Shown: positions 50,141 through 60,326, numbered from the stretch's first letter. The stretch is DNA of 64,000 nucleotides from Paenibacillus sp. JCM 18996 (GCA_001313085.1 BBFE01000005.1:1-64000); one strand, 5' to 3'. The notes: generated by a model not told the origin, from the sequence alone. Made by a program: numbers and translations.

Positions 50141-51040
50141 ATGTTCTCCAACCCTATTCGAAAAGATAACTACGGATACTTGTTTATCGCTCCGTTCCTA
50201 ATTATTTTTTTTCTTTTATTTCACATCTATCCGATTCTGTATTCCTTTTATTTAAGCTTCACCAATTGGGACGGCATCAGCGCACCGGAATTCGTCGGCT
50301 TGGACAACTATTTGCGTTCATTTACCGACTCTATATTTTATCAGTCACTATATAACACATTCGTGATATGGGTACCTTCTGTCATTCCCCAGCTAACAGT
50401 CAGCCTCGTACTCGCCGTAATATTAAACGAGAAATTTCTCAAAGGAAAAGATTTTTTTTCGTTCTGTTTATTTCTTTCCGCATATTGTAACCGCCGCTTC
50501 GCTGGGATTGCTGGTCAGTTTAATGTTCGATTGGCAGTCGGGAAGCGTCAACCACATGCTGATGAATTTCGGAATTTTAAAAGAGCCTATCGACTGGAAG
50601 AATAATCCTGTGTTCATGAGACTGGTGATCTCAACCATATTGTTTTTTTCAATACTTCGGCTATTCCATGCTGCTTTATATCGCGGGCTTGCAGGGGATT
50701 TCTTCGGACTTCTCCGAAGCGGCCCAAATCGACGGGGCAAATAAAGTCCAAGTGTTTTTTCAAAATTACTATTCCTTTGTTAAAACCGATCATTATTTTC
50801 CAAGTCATCACTTCCTTGATAGGCGGAGTGCAAATTTTCGATCAGCCTTTTACTCTTACGAATGGGGCGGGGGGGCCTGACAACGCTACGCTGACAAGTG
50901 TAATGTATTTGTATATCACCGCTTTTAAACAAAGCAAGTATGGTTACGGCGCTGCGATAGCGTTCTGCCTGTTCCTGGTGATCGTCGTCCTGTCAAGTAT
51001 TTCATTTCGTCTTACCAATGCAAAGAACCCAGATCAGTGA
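50141..51040 (+). CDS. CUT1 ABC importer, permease (MalF/UgpA type)
   Basis: ATG at 50141 after AAAGGTGGTGACTG. About 298 residues. DNYGYLFIAPFLIIFFLLFH, EAA loop FSEAAQIDGANKVQVFFKIT, end FRLTNAKNPDQ. Shifts at T runs near 50205, 50452, 50647 and 50757. The internal fragment SIFYQSLYNTFVIWVPSVIP is the typical second transmembrane loop. Stop at 51038-51040. Confidence 0.92.
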
Positions 51041-51053
51041 GGTGATGAGAAGT

Positions 51054-51944
51054 ATGGAAATGCACTTGGCGGAAAAAAAACCGGCAGCCTGGCCGTACAA
51101 AAAAACAAAAGTATCACTCCAGTCGTTTTATGGACGGTTTTCTCGTCTATGTTCCTTTAATCGCGCTGGCGATCTTATGTATTGTTCCATTTTACATTAT
51201 GTTAATTTATTCCACCCACAGCAACGATGAAATTGCGGCAAAATTTATCTTTCTGCCTGGCAATTCGTTGTTTGAGAATTTTGATCGAATGGTTAAGAAC
51301 GTGAACATCGGACGGGGTTTTTTTGAACAGTGTCATCATTTCTTTTTTCATCGACGTTCCTGACTTTGTATTTCGGGGCTCTGACCGGTTATGGCTTTTC
51401 AAAATTCAATTTCAGGGGAAACAAAAAAAATCTTTACTTTTCTACTAGCGACCATGATGGTGCCCGGACAATTATCTCTGATCGGAACCTACCGCTGGAT
51501 GAGTACACTGCACCTGCTGGATACTTACGCCGCAATTATTCTGCCGGCCGCTTCAAGCGCTTTCACTGTATTTTTTTTCTCAAGCAGTTTATTGACAGCA
51601 GCATCCCCAACGAAATTCTGGAGTCGGCGAGAATGGACGGGGGAGGCGAATTTATGATTTTCAACAGGATTATTTTACCGATGCTTTTACCGGCTTTATC
51701 CGCTCTGGGCATCTTTTCGTTTATTGGGTCCTGGAACAATTTTATGGGGCCGCTCGTTCTTCTGTTCTCGGAGGACAAATTCCCGCTTCCTGTAGTGGTC
51801 TCCCTCATACAAGGCTATTACGGCACCGACTATGGACTGCTTTACTTGGGAGTAGCTCTATCGATTCTGCCGATTATCATTGTGTTTGCCATTTTCTCCA
51901 AAAAAATTATGGGCGGCGTTGCTATCGGTTCCGTAAAGGGGTGA
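51054..51944 (+). CDS. CUT1 ABC importer, permease (MalG/UgpE type)
   Basis: ATG at 51054 after GTGAGGTGATGAGA. About 295 residues. The N-terminal 40 residues need two corrections (A runs near 51072 and 51098). LTGYGFSKFNFRGNKKIFTF, TMMVPGQLSLIGTYRWM, EAA loop EILESARMDGGGEFMIFNRI, end GGVAIGSVKG. Note the EAA loop reads E-S-A rather than E-A-A. Shifts also near 51317, 51425 and 51570. Confidence 0.9.
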
Positions 51945-52036
51945 ATGGGAGAAAGCGATGCAGGATTATGTCCGCTAAAAGCGGACTTTTCTACGTTAAA
52001 GAGTGCTTTGAAGGATTAATGCGATATAAAACTTTC

Positions 52037-52064
52037 TTGACTTGACACTTAAAGGTGTTATAAT
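52037..52064 (+). promoter_or_regulatory. promoter of the SRPBCC/ArsR operon
   Basis: TTGACT (52037-52042) and TATAAT (52059-52064) with a 16-base spacer. AGGTGTTATA follows the spacer and AGGTGTCATA recurs at 52080-52089, a repeat that could be the ArsR operator. Confidence 0.6.
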
Positions 52065-52112
52065 AAACGTATTACCAAAAGGTGTCATATATAAATTGGA
52101 GGTCTGAAGATA

Positions 52113-52551
52113 ATGCAAAAAAAGAAGAAACTTTGCCGGAAATTCGAAAGACGGTATTACTGGGTGCTCCGATTGAGAAGGTGTGGAATGCAGTTTCGAC
52201 ATCAAGAGGGATCGCAGCGTGGTGGATGGATAATTCGTTCGAGCCGGTCGTAGGTCATAATTTTGTCCTTCACTCTGGTCAATTCGGAGACTCCCCGTGC
52301 AAAGTAACAGACATCGATCCTCCAAACCGTGTCGGGTTTGATTGGGGAAAGGACTGGCATCTGGAATTTCTGCTAACGGCGGTTGGAGAGGACAAAACGG
52401 AGTTCACACTTATTCACTCAGGCTGGGACCCATCTAAAAAAATACAGAGTTCGGACAACCTCATTCGATTATCCGCGGTATCATGAATGGCGGATGGGAG
52501 AAAATTGTGAACGAACGGCTTGTCCACTATATTGCAGGCAGCTCCCAATGA
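52113..52551 (+). CDS. SRPBCC/AHSA1-domain protein
   Basis: ATG at 52113 after GGAGGTCTGAAG. About 146 residues. The start is MQKKEETLPEIRKTVLLGAP once seven A are read as five; IEKVWNAVSTSRGIAAWWMD is the AHSA1 hallmark, followed by PNRVGFDWGKDWHLEFLLTA and TEFTLIHSGWD. A run near 52436 has one A too many; corrected end HYIAGSSQ at 52549-52551. The stop overlaps the ArsR start (ATGA). AHSA1-type proteins bind hydrophobic ligands; the pairing with an ArsR regulator is a common Firmicute arrangement. Confidence 0.85.
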
Positions 52552-52874
52552 ACGCAACAGCTGCGAAACATGATGTTTACCAAGCCATTGCAGATCCGAC
52601 GCGCCGCAAGATGCTGAAATTGCTGGTGAATAAGGAAATGCCGATCGCAGCCATAACCGATAATTTTCCAATAAGCCGCACGGCGATAAATAAGCATTTG
52701 CATATTCTTTCCGATGCCGGACTAGTCCACAGTCGGAAGGTCGGGCGGGAAACCCGCTACAAGCTTCACCCGGAACCGCTTAGCCAAATCAAAGAATGGC
52801 TTCACTTCTTCGAAGGATACTGGGACGAAAGACTGGTGGGTCTTAAACAATTCGTTGAGTCCGATCATGTTTAA
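52548..52874 (+). CDS. ArsR/SmtB-family transcriptional regulator
   Basis: ATG at 52548 overlaps the preceding stop. 108 residues, intact. AIADPTRRKMLKLLVNKEMP, ISRTAINKHLHILSDAGLVH (recognition helix) and GRETRYKLHPEPLSQIKEWL. It has no CxC or other metal-binding cysteines, so it belongs to the non-metal branch that often controls an adjacent SRPBCC gene. The gene order effector-regulator with overlap suggests autoregulation. Confidence 0.92.
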   Translation: MNATAAKHDVYQAIADPTRRKMLKLLVNKEMPIAAITDNFPISRTAINKHLHILSDAGLVHSRKVGRETRYKLHPEPLSQIKEWLHFFEGYWDERLVGLKQFVESDHV

Positions 52875-53163
52875 AGCTTTGTTTGCACTGACAGTGAATG
52901 AGAATTCACTGAATTAGAGCATCACAGTCATACCTGATTCGTGTGAGCGGAGACGAGGTCCAAATCGGATTGCCGAGCCATTGACAGAAAACTTAATGGA
53001 TAGGACGGAGAGACAGGCCTGCATGCCGATTTGCAATCGGGTGCAGGTCCTTTTGTCTGACATGGCATTGTGAGACAATTAGAACCGGATATTTATTGCT
53101 ACATACATACCAATAACCAACGTCGGGTCGTATAATAGAAAATGAATGGTGGTGAGTCAAAGT

Positions 53164-53701
53164 ATGAAGGTCAGATACCAAATGGAAGATTCAGCGATAA
53201 TAAAGCAAATTAGCCAGGAATATGGGATACTGGCGGACCATTTGAATTCGATTCCCATGGGAGACCAGGGATATTCGTACAAAGTGAATTGTGTTGATGG
53301 CGGCAGCTTTTATATGAAATTATTCGACAACCATCTTCATAAAAATAACATTGAGCAGCTTAAACATTATCTTGGTTTGACGCGCGAACTTTTTTTGACA
53401 GAGGGTTATTTACCAATCTGACCTATCCGATCCCCAATCGGGCCGGCCAGTTCAAAACATCGTTAGGGCCTGCTTCCTTTGTGCTGTGAACCTTTTAAGA
53501 TTCTATTGGTACCGTCATCACTTGAGGAATCTGAATCACTGGATGAACAATATTCTTTATAACAACACTGATGAAGCCCAGAGTATAAATGATCTCGACA
53601 TGGTCGCGCACCATTGCTTGAATCGCTTGGACAGCATAGAACCGCAGATGAAGGAAGTGCAAATCATTTTAGATAAGCGAAAGCAGCGGGAGCGAGAATA
53701 G
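53164..53701 (+). pseudogene. phosphotransferase (APH-like) gene lacking its catalytic middle
   Basis: ATG at 53164. The N-lobe is recognisable: ISQEYGILADHLNSIPMGDQ, GYSYKVNCVDGGSFYMKLFD, typical of aminoglycoside/choline-kinase-like phosphotransferases. After LTNLTYPIPNRAGQFKTSLG the sequence jumps to a C-terminal helical tail, FYWYRHHLRNLNHWMNNILY and LNRLDSIEPQMKEVQIILDK. The H-G-D-x-H catalytic loop and D-W-E/D metal site, roughly 130-150 residues, are absent. Also broken by a T run at 53391-53397. Non-functional unless the loss is an assembly error. Confidence 0.7.
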
Positions 53702-53726
53702 TAACAATAATCGGAGGCGGATCCGG

Positions 53727-54568
53727 GTGAAGCAGGCAGGGAAACCCAATGAAGATGAAATTGCGCAATATAACAAAGAACGCTGGGAGGCGCTCGTTAA
53801 AGCGAACGCATTGTTTACTAGACCAAAGATGAATCTGGACAAGCAATCGGCCCGTCAATATTTGGATCCGGACGGGATGCTGGGCGATGTCAGCGGCAAG
53901 CGCGTTCTCTGTCTGGCGGGCGGGGGAGGCCAGCAGTCTGCTGCTTTCGCTCTTCTCGGCGCCCATGTTGCGGTGCTCGATATTTCAGGGGCACAGCTGA
54001 TCCGCGACAAGGAGACGGCGCAGCATTATAAAGTAACGATCGACACGTATCAAGGGGATATGCGAGATCTTTCCTGCTTTGCGCAGGATTCTTTTGACAT
54101 TGTATGGCATCCTTACTCATTAAACTTTGTTCCCGACTGCCGCGAGGTGTTTCGTGAAGCGGCCCGAGTCATACGGGAAGGCGGAATGTACCATTTTATG
54201 TGTGCGAACCCTTTTATTTGGGGTGTTGGAGAAAGGGACTGGAACGGCAGCGGATATCCTTTGAGTATCCCTTATGAGGACGGCACCGTGCTGACTTACA
54301 AGGATCAGGACTGGGTCTGCGAACAAAAAACAAGGCTCAACGATCAACGGTCCCAGAGAGTATCGGCAAACTATGCAGATTGATCAACGGACTGATAGAT
54401 TATGGATTCATAATAACAAGCTTCTCGGAAGTGAAAAGCGATTTGCCTGACACAGAGCCAGGCAGTTGGGGACATTTCACGCATATCGCTCCACCCTGGA
54501 TCAAGTTCTGGAGCTGTTATCGACCGAATGCGGCCGGACAGGCCGGAATGAAGCTGCCAAAGGAATAG
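53727..54568 (+). CDS. class I SAM-dependent methyltransferase
   Basis: GTG at 53727 after CGGAGGCGGATCCGG. About 275 residues. The SAM-binding loop is KRVLCLAGGGGQQSAAFALL with VAVLDIS following (acidic residue binding the ribose), motif in FDIVWHPYSLNFVPDCREVF, and ARVIREGGMYHFMCANPFIW. The C-terminal part resumes after a six-A error near 54325 with MQRLINGLIDYGFIITSFSE, and WGHFTHIAPPWIKFW near the end. The substrate is unknown. It starts 25 bases after the phosphotransferase remnant. Confidence 0.85.
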
Positions 54569-54582
54569 CGCGCAATTGCTCC

Positions 54583-54850
54583 CTACATGCGGCAAATTTC
54601 CTTGGGGCAGTTCTCACAATGGCAGACATTACGGAGGTAGTCCATATCTTGAATCACGATGTGCCCGCTCCGGAAGGAAACAACTTCTTCCTTTTTTCAT
54701 ATCGCTTAACATGCGGTTGACACTTTCGCGTGTGGCTCCGATGATGTCGGCCATTTCCGTGTTATTGATCTTCAGACCGATCAGAGTATCCGGGCCGTCA
54801 AGGACACCGTACGAGTTGCTCAGACGGATGAGCAGGGAACAGAAGCAAAT
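54583..54850 (-). pseudogene. fnr: C-terminal fragment of Fnr (B. subtilis-type, CRP/FNR family)
   Basis: On the minus strand the frame from about 54850 reads LLIRLSNSYGVLDGPDTLIG, then NNTEMADIIGATRESVNRML (the CRP-type helix-turn-helix). After correcting six A near 54690 it ends VVSFRSGHIVIQDMDYLRNV and CHCENCPKEICRM. The C-x2-C-x4-C (CENCPKEIC) tail matches the B. subtilis Fnr [4Fe-4S] ligand spacing. The N-terminal cyclic-nucleotide-like domain, about 140 residues, is missing, replaced upstream of 54850 by unrelated sequence. A working copy would have to be elsewhere. Confidence 0.7.
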
Positions 54851-55031
54851 TAACCGGGATAAGCACATCAAGCTGATGGGCGTATATAAATGGCAGCTGC
54901 TTGGAAAAGCCTATCCTCTTGATGGGACGCGGACGCCGACGGAACGGGAGCTCGAACGAGCCGCCGCATTCTTAACGGGGGACGCTTCTCAGACAAGATG
55001 CAGCAACCGATGGACCGGCATAGAGTGGTAA
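54850..55031 (+). other. rightward C-terminal fragment of unknown protein
   Basis: A plus-strand frame from about 54830 to 55031 reads KHIKLMGVYKWQLLGKAYPL, DGTRTPTERELERAAAFLTG and ends NRWTGIEW, and a terminator follows 9 bases later. No start or homologue recognised. It lies exactly at the point where the Fnr fragment loses homology, so it may be the partner sequence of a rearrangement. Confidence 0.3.
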
Positions 55032-55039
55032 AATGAATG

Positions 55040-55079
55040 AAACCCGTCCTTTAGCGGATATGCCGCAGGGCGGGTTTTT
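55040..55079. terminator. hairpin terminator
   Basis: AAACCCGTCCT pairs with AGGGCGGGTTT (one G-T pair); TTTTT follows on the plus strand. A weaker T stretch follows on the minus strand, so it may serve the convergent gene too. Confidence 0.65.
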
Positions 55080-55105
55080 AAGTGCAGGGAGAGTCCAATC
55101 ACAAT

Positions 55106-55340
55106 TTACCCCATTTCTGTGTCGATGATCTCGCTGCTGGAGATCAACTTTTTTTTGCCATAAAAGAAGCAGCGCCGCCCTTACCTGCAGTTCTGTCAAT
55201 TGAGTCTGGTTCGCGACGTGGTTAACAAGATCCATACTGCCGTCTTGATCGGATTCTGTGCTGATTGCTTTATAAACGATGATTTCCGCTTCACATAACT
55301 CCGGCAAAGAGGAACGTGTTTCTTTTGTATATTCTCTCAT
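55106..55340 (-). CDS. small protein with possible winged-helix segment
   Basis: ATG at 55340. About 77 residues after correcting the A run (eight A near 55150-55157): MREYTKETRSSLPELCEAEI, then NHVANQTQLTELQVRAALLL and the end LISSSEIIDTEMG (stop 55106-55108). The helical TQLTELQVRAALLLLWQKK pattern suggests a degenerate helix-turn-helix. Unrecognised. It is divergent from the riboswitch. Confidence 0.55.
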
Positions 55341-55450
55341 GGTTGCCCTTCACCCTCTCCAATAAAATAGATGGTATTAACGTCATATTACCCAATTTGT
55401 TAGGAAATGACCCAGAAAACGGACATTCCATGCTGATGGCCATCGTCGAG

Positions 55451-55540
55451 GGCGATAACGGCAAACCCTTCGAAAGAGGAGGAAGCAAAGCCGCGGGCCT
55501 AAGGGGGTTACTTTATGGCAGCCGAGTTACCGCCACTTAT
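55451..55540 (+). ncRNA. c-di-GMP-I (GEMM) riboswitch
   Basis: The aptamer core is nearly complete: GGCAAACC (55459-55466), the P2 loop CTTCGAAAGAGG, AGGAAGCAAAGCC (55479-55491), GGGCCTAA (55495-55502), then ATGGCAGCCGAGTTACCGCC (55515-55534). P1 forms between GGCGATAAC (55451-55459) and GTTACCGCC (55526-55534). GCAAAGCC, GGCCTAA and GTTACCG are invariant blocks of the c-di-GMP-I class. No other gene separates it from the chromate transporter at 55771. Confidence 0.85.
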
Positions 55541-55615
55541 TGGTTTCCTTCTTGATTCTTGTTTCCCCATTAGTAAAGGACGTGAGCTGATGTCTGAACA
55601 CATTGGCTATTTGAA

Positions 55616-55657
55616 CGCATACCGCCCCTCGGGAGAAAACTCCTGATGCGGCATTTT
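55616..55657 (+). terminator. possible expression-platform hairpin of the riboswitch
   Basis: CGCAT and GGAG pair with CTCC and ATGCG around AAAA; GCATTTT follows. It lies 75 bases after the aptamer, so it could be the terminator or antiterminator partner. The short T stretch makes this uncertain. Confidence 0.45.
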
Positions 55658-55770
55658 AACTTAGCACCATAAAGCACTGTCTGGATGATCTGTTCCTGGC
55701 TGTTTTTTCATAAGTGCTTTGATAGAGGGTGGCGGAGTATGATAAAGTGGCATTAGCAGGGAGGGACTAT

Positions 55771-56960
55771 ATGAGCCATGAAGGCAGGTTGAAAGCTTTA
55801 TTCGAGGTTTTGGCGGTTTCAACAAAGTTGGGGTTAACTTCTTTTGGCGGACCCATTGCTCATTTGGGCTTTTTTTTCACAATGAATATATCCGCAAACG
55901 AAAATGGCTGGACGAGAAAAGCTATGCGGATTTAGTCGCTTTATGCCAGTTCCTCCCCGGACCGGCCAGTAGTCAGGTGGGCATTGGGATCGGTACTATC
56001 CGCGCAGGTATACTGGGAGGAATTGCCGCCTGGATCGGGTTTACTTTGCCTTCCATCATAGCGTTAATTGTTTTTTTGCTTACATATTGAAAAGTTATGA
56101 CATCGCTAAAGCGGGGTGGATCCACGGATTAAAAAATAGTTGCGGTCGCTATCGTAGCCCAAGCGGTTTGGGGGATGGGGCGGAAGCTTATAACGGATAA
56201 AAGCAGGGCGACGATCGCCGTTCTTGCTTGCAGCGGCACTTTATTATGGCATTCAGCTATTCCCAAGTGATAATCATCCTCGCTGCCGGACTGATTGGAC
56301 TTCTGCTATACAACAATGCAGCGACGCAGAATGCCCCCCGGAGTACTGTATGTGTGAACCGTCTGTTTTCTGTGGTTTGTATTATGCTGTTTTTTTGGGC
56401 TTTTGTTAGTTCTTCCTGTGGCAGGCAAACTCATCCATACTAGAATGTTTTCAATGTTCGACACTTTTTTTATCGCGCCGGATCTCTTGTCTTTGGCGGC
56501 GGCCACGTCATATTGCCTTTACTTGAACGGGAAGTAGTCCCTCGGGGATGGGTGAGCGAGACGGATTTTTTTTGGCTGGTTACGCTGCGGCGCAAACCGT
56601 TCCCGGCCCGCTGTTTACCTTTGCCTCGTATTTGGGCGCCATGTCAAATGGCATATCAGGAGCCGTGATCGACACAGCTGCTATCTTTCTCCCCGCGTAC
56701 TTATTGATTATCGGCGTTTTGCCTTCTGGGACACTCTGAGGAATAACCGGAAGGTTCAGGGTGCGCTTACCGGTATCAATGCGTCCGTCGTCGGTATTCT
56801 GCTTGCAGCTCTTTATAACCCGATATGGACCTCGGCAATCCTGTCTCCGGTTGATTTTGTTTTCGCTTTGCTTCTCTATTGTCTGTTGGTATTTTGGAAA
56901 ATGCCGCCGTGGTTTGTCGTACTAGCCGGTGCTGCTCTAGGTATAATTCCAGGCGGATAA
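55771..56960 (+). CDS. chrA: chromate transporter (CHR family, two-domain)
   Basis: ATG at 55771 after GGGAGGGACTAT. About 395 residues, the long ChrA form with two homologous halves. First half: GLTSFGGPIAHLGFFHNEYI and LCQFLPGPASSQVGIGIGTI; second half: FGGGHVILPLLEREVVPRGW and AQTVPGPLFTFASYLGAMSN. The paired FGGP/FGGG and PGP motifs are diagnostic. ChrA exports chromate, sometimes sulfate or other oxyanions. About six run errors (near 55868, 56075, 56137, 56248, 56385, 56466 and 56565). A c-di-GMP-I riboswitch 230 bases upstream is the only regulatory signal in the leader. Confidence 0.9.
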
Positions 56961-57254
56961 AGCCACTTTGTCCGCTATCGCGCGGCAGATCTCGGCGTGT
57001 TGGTTGCAATCTGCCATTTTAGCTGAGCCAGATCGCAGTTGCGGACGTAAAGTTTTACTTAAGTAAATTTCTTTTTTTTGATAATTGAAGGAAACTGCGC
57101 CTGCTTTATCGAATCTAGATATAAAGACTTAGGTCTAAAAAATGTATAAAGGGCGAATTACTATGCAAAAGCGTATCAAGAGAACCACTGTGTTTAACAA
57201 AACCAAGGTTTCCAGAAATTTCAAGTGCTCGATGCATAAAATAAAAAATAACTC

Positions 57255-58706
57255 TTGAAAGAAAAAAACAATGAAATAAGGGAAAGCGAGCTGCGTTACT
57301 CAGAGCTGGTTGAACTATCACCGGAGCCTGTAATTGTTCATCAGGATGAAAGAGTAGTTTACATAAACCCCACCGGGGTCAAGGTCCTTGGCGGAGTGAG
57401 CTCAAGGGACTTTATAGGCCAATCGGTTTTCAGCTTTGTCCGGCCGGAATTTCTTGAGCTTGCCAGGAAGAGGGTACGCCAGTTGACTGTGGAGAGGAAA
57501 GCGACAGAACCGGTGGAACAAAAAATTCACCAAATTGGACGGGACGGTGATTGATGTTGAGGTAAAGGCTGTTCCCATCACTTACCAGGAAGGCACGCCA
57601 TTCAACTCTTATGCAAAGATATCACCGAGCGGAAGAAGGCGGAATTGTCACTGATCGAAAGTGAACAGCGGTATAAATCTTTAGTGGAAAATAACCCCGA
57701 CGGTATTTGCCGCCTCGATTTGGAAGGGAACATTATCAGCGCTAACCCCGCGGCTGAAATTATAACCGGATATCCCAGACACGAACTGCTGCAGTTATCT
57801 TACATAAGCCTTTTTTCGCCGGAACAAAATTGCAGGGCGTTAAACTACTTTGAAACAACCAAGAAGGGGACCTCACAGATTTTCGAATCGACGACCATCC
57901 AAAAAAATGGTGACCGTGTGGAATGGATATGCAAGAACGTTCCCATTGACATAAACGGGCAAATTGTCGGCGTGTTTATGATCATAAGAGATATCACCGA
58001 GCAGAAAGAAACGGAAGAATTGCTCAAAAAAATCGGATAAGCTGTCCATTGTCGGCCAATTGGCCGCTGGAGTGGCGCATGAAATCAGAAATCCTTTGAC
58101 TTCCTTGAAAGGCTTTACACAGTTATTGAAGACGAAGTACCTGCAAGACGGCGGATTTTTTTGAAATCATGCTGTCCGAGCTGGATCGCATCAACTTTAT
58201 AGTGAACGAATTTATGGCTGTCGCCAAACCGAAGGCAATGAAATTCGAACTGGAGCAGCCAAAGAAGATTGTTTCCGACGTGGTAGCATTAATGAATGCC
58301 CAGGCCATTATGAATAATGTGCAAATCGATGACGCTGTGCCGGAGGAACTGCCATACATAAGCTGCGACGAAATCCAATTGAAACAAGTATTCATTAATA
58401 TCTTGCAAAATGCGATCGAAGCCATGCCGAACGGAGGGAAAATCAATGTATCCGCGCAGTGGCAGCCCAATGTTCTGATAATAAAGTTTGCCGATCACGG
58501 CTGTGGAATCCCGGTAGAACGGATCAAGCTGCTGGGTGAGCCCTTTTACAGCACAAAAGAGAAGGGGACCGGCCTCGGATTAATGATTTGTTTTAAAATT
58601 ATCGAAAACCATAACGGCGTGATAAAAAATCAAAAGTAAAGTGAACAGCGGGACGATCGTAGAGATTTTATTGCCGGCGAGCCTTGAGAAAAGGCAGTCG
58701 CAGTGA
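57255..58706 (+). CDS. PAS-PAS sensor histidine kinase (KinA/KinE-like)
   Basis: TTG at 57255 is the first usable start; the 5' end is uncertain. About 480 residues. First [23 protein letters not shown]; second [24 protein letters not shown]-box [20 protein letters not shown] (phosphorylated His); N-box [18 protein letters not shown] boxes ADHGCGIP and GTGLGL. End [12 protein letters not shown] at 58704-58706. No membrane segment, so a cytosolic sensor like KinA or KinE. Shifts near 57523, 57603, 58031, 58155 and 58630. Sporulation kinases of this layout phosphorylate Spo0F; no response regulator lies next to it. Confidence 0.85.
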
Positions 58707-58966
58707 CGTCATCGATCTAAAGAAGTTAGGGCCGCCGAACGCGCACATTATTAGTGTGATATGGCTGGCCAGCAGGATGTGAGTTTTTCGAAGAAACATT
58801 AACAATCTATTCATATTGCGTTAACGCTGGGAAAACCTTTCGCTATTAAAGTAGAAATAGGAAAACAAGTTTGACGGTGGATTGAGAAACAGGATTTTTT
58901 TTTTGATAACTTAATCAATCCATTTGATTTACTAAGTTCCGACACAATTATTTGAGGGGGATTACC
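58707..58966 (+). promoter_or_regulatory. upstream region of the fourth importer
   Basis: No gene seen. GCGTTAACGC (58818-58827) is a perfect 10-base palindrome with an Rgg/LacI-like centre and is the best operator candidate. GAGGGGGATTACC precedes the TTG at 58967. No convincing cre site. Confidence 0.35.
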
Positions 58967-60326
58967 TTGAAAAAAGCTTTTTTTCACTTTCATTAGCCAG
59001 TTTGTTATTGACCGGCAGTTTAATCGGCTGCTCGGGCGGTGCGGGCCAGGGACAGAACGGGGCGGCATCCAACACTAAAGGAAACACGTCAACGTCCAAC
59101 GAGAAAGTAAAGTTGTCGTATTTCAGCTTTGATCCCTCCCAGGAGAAAACTCTCAACGAGCTTATCCAAAAGTTCAACCAGGAAAATCCGAACATCGAAG
59201 TGTCGGTGCAGACCCAGAAACCCGGGGATTACTGGCCGAAGGTTAGTGCCATGGCTGCTGCGGGCAATGCTCCTGACGTATTCGACATGAGCTCCGGTTT
59301 CGTGGACGAGTGGGCTTCCAAAGGCTTGCTGTACGATATACAAAAAAATGGTCGACCGCGATATCAAAGCTGACGATTATTACACAAGCGTCTTTAAAGC
59401 GGTGCGTTATCCGGATAAGGAAAAAAGGCGATATGTACGCTTTTCCATACGCATGGGTGACCACAGTGCTTTATTACAATAAAGATATGTTCGACAAGGC
59501 GCAGCTTGCCTACCCGAACGATAAATGGACTTGGGACGATTTCCTGAGTGCGGCCAAGAAGCTGACACTGGATACGAACGGCGATGGCAAGACGGATCAA
59601 TGGGGCTTTTGGTTCTTTGGCCGCTATGCGCATATTGAACCCTGGTTGTATCAAAATGACGGCGATATCCTGAACAAGGACAAGACGCAGTTTGCAGTGA
59701 ATGAAAACGGCAAGGAAGCTCTGAAGTTTTTTGACCGACCTGACTGTAAAGCATAAAGTTTCCCCGACACCGAAGGAAATGAAGGGAATCAAGCAGGAGG
59801 ATGTATTCCCGCTCGGCAAAGCGGCGATGTGGGTCGACGGTTCGTTCGCGATGGCTAATATCCGCAAGGTCGGCGGCGATAACCTGAAATGGGGAATGAC
59901 CACCATCCCAAGGGACCGCACTTCAAGGAGCAGGTGACGTACGGTTGGCCGGACAACCTGGCTATTGCCAAGAGCAGCAAGCATCCGGAGGAAGCATGGA
60001 AGTTTATCCAGTTTATGTCCGGCAAGTCCAGAGGAGCCGACAATTACCAAGGCGGCAAAGTGCCGATCTACAAACCTGTGGCTCTGTCCAAAGAATGGCT
60101 TGAGACGGACAAGCAGCCTGACAATAAAAGCATGATTTTGGAACAAGGCAAATACGTAGGCCGCAACTCCTATACGAAGGCATGGTCCGAATGGCGGGGT
60201 TACGGCGCGGCGGAAGGCTCCGGCTTGAACGGGGAGCTGGATCAGGTGTTGGATGGAGCGAAAAGCTTTGATGACGCCATGGCAAGCGTAACGAAATTCG
60301 CCAACGATATTTTGAACCGTAAATAA
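58967..60326 (+). CDS. CUT1 ABC importer, sugar-binding lipoprotein
   Basis: TTG at 58967 after GAGGGGGATTACC. About 447 residues. Corrected start MKKAFFTFISASLLLTGSL with lipobox LIGC and a Gly/Ser/Asn-rich linker. KLSYFSFDPSQEKTLNELIQ, PDVFDMSSGFVDEWASKGLL, and DKWTWDDFLSAAKKLTLDTN with the NGDGKTD calcium-like loop. C-terminus ASVTKFANDILNRK. Shifts near 58975-58983, 58998, 59341, 59421, 59730 and 59930. Tryptophan-rich DKWTWDD is typical of oligosaccharide binders. Confidence 0.92.

Noticed and set aside
55316..55555. A 79-codon plus-strand frame across the c-di-GMP aptamer
   Set aside because: It runs through the structured riboswitch core and has no ribosome binding site; the RNA explanation fits far better.
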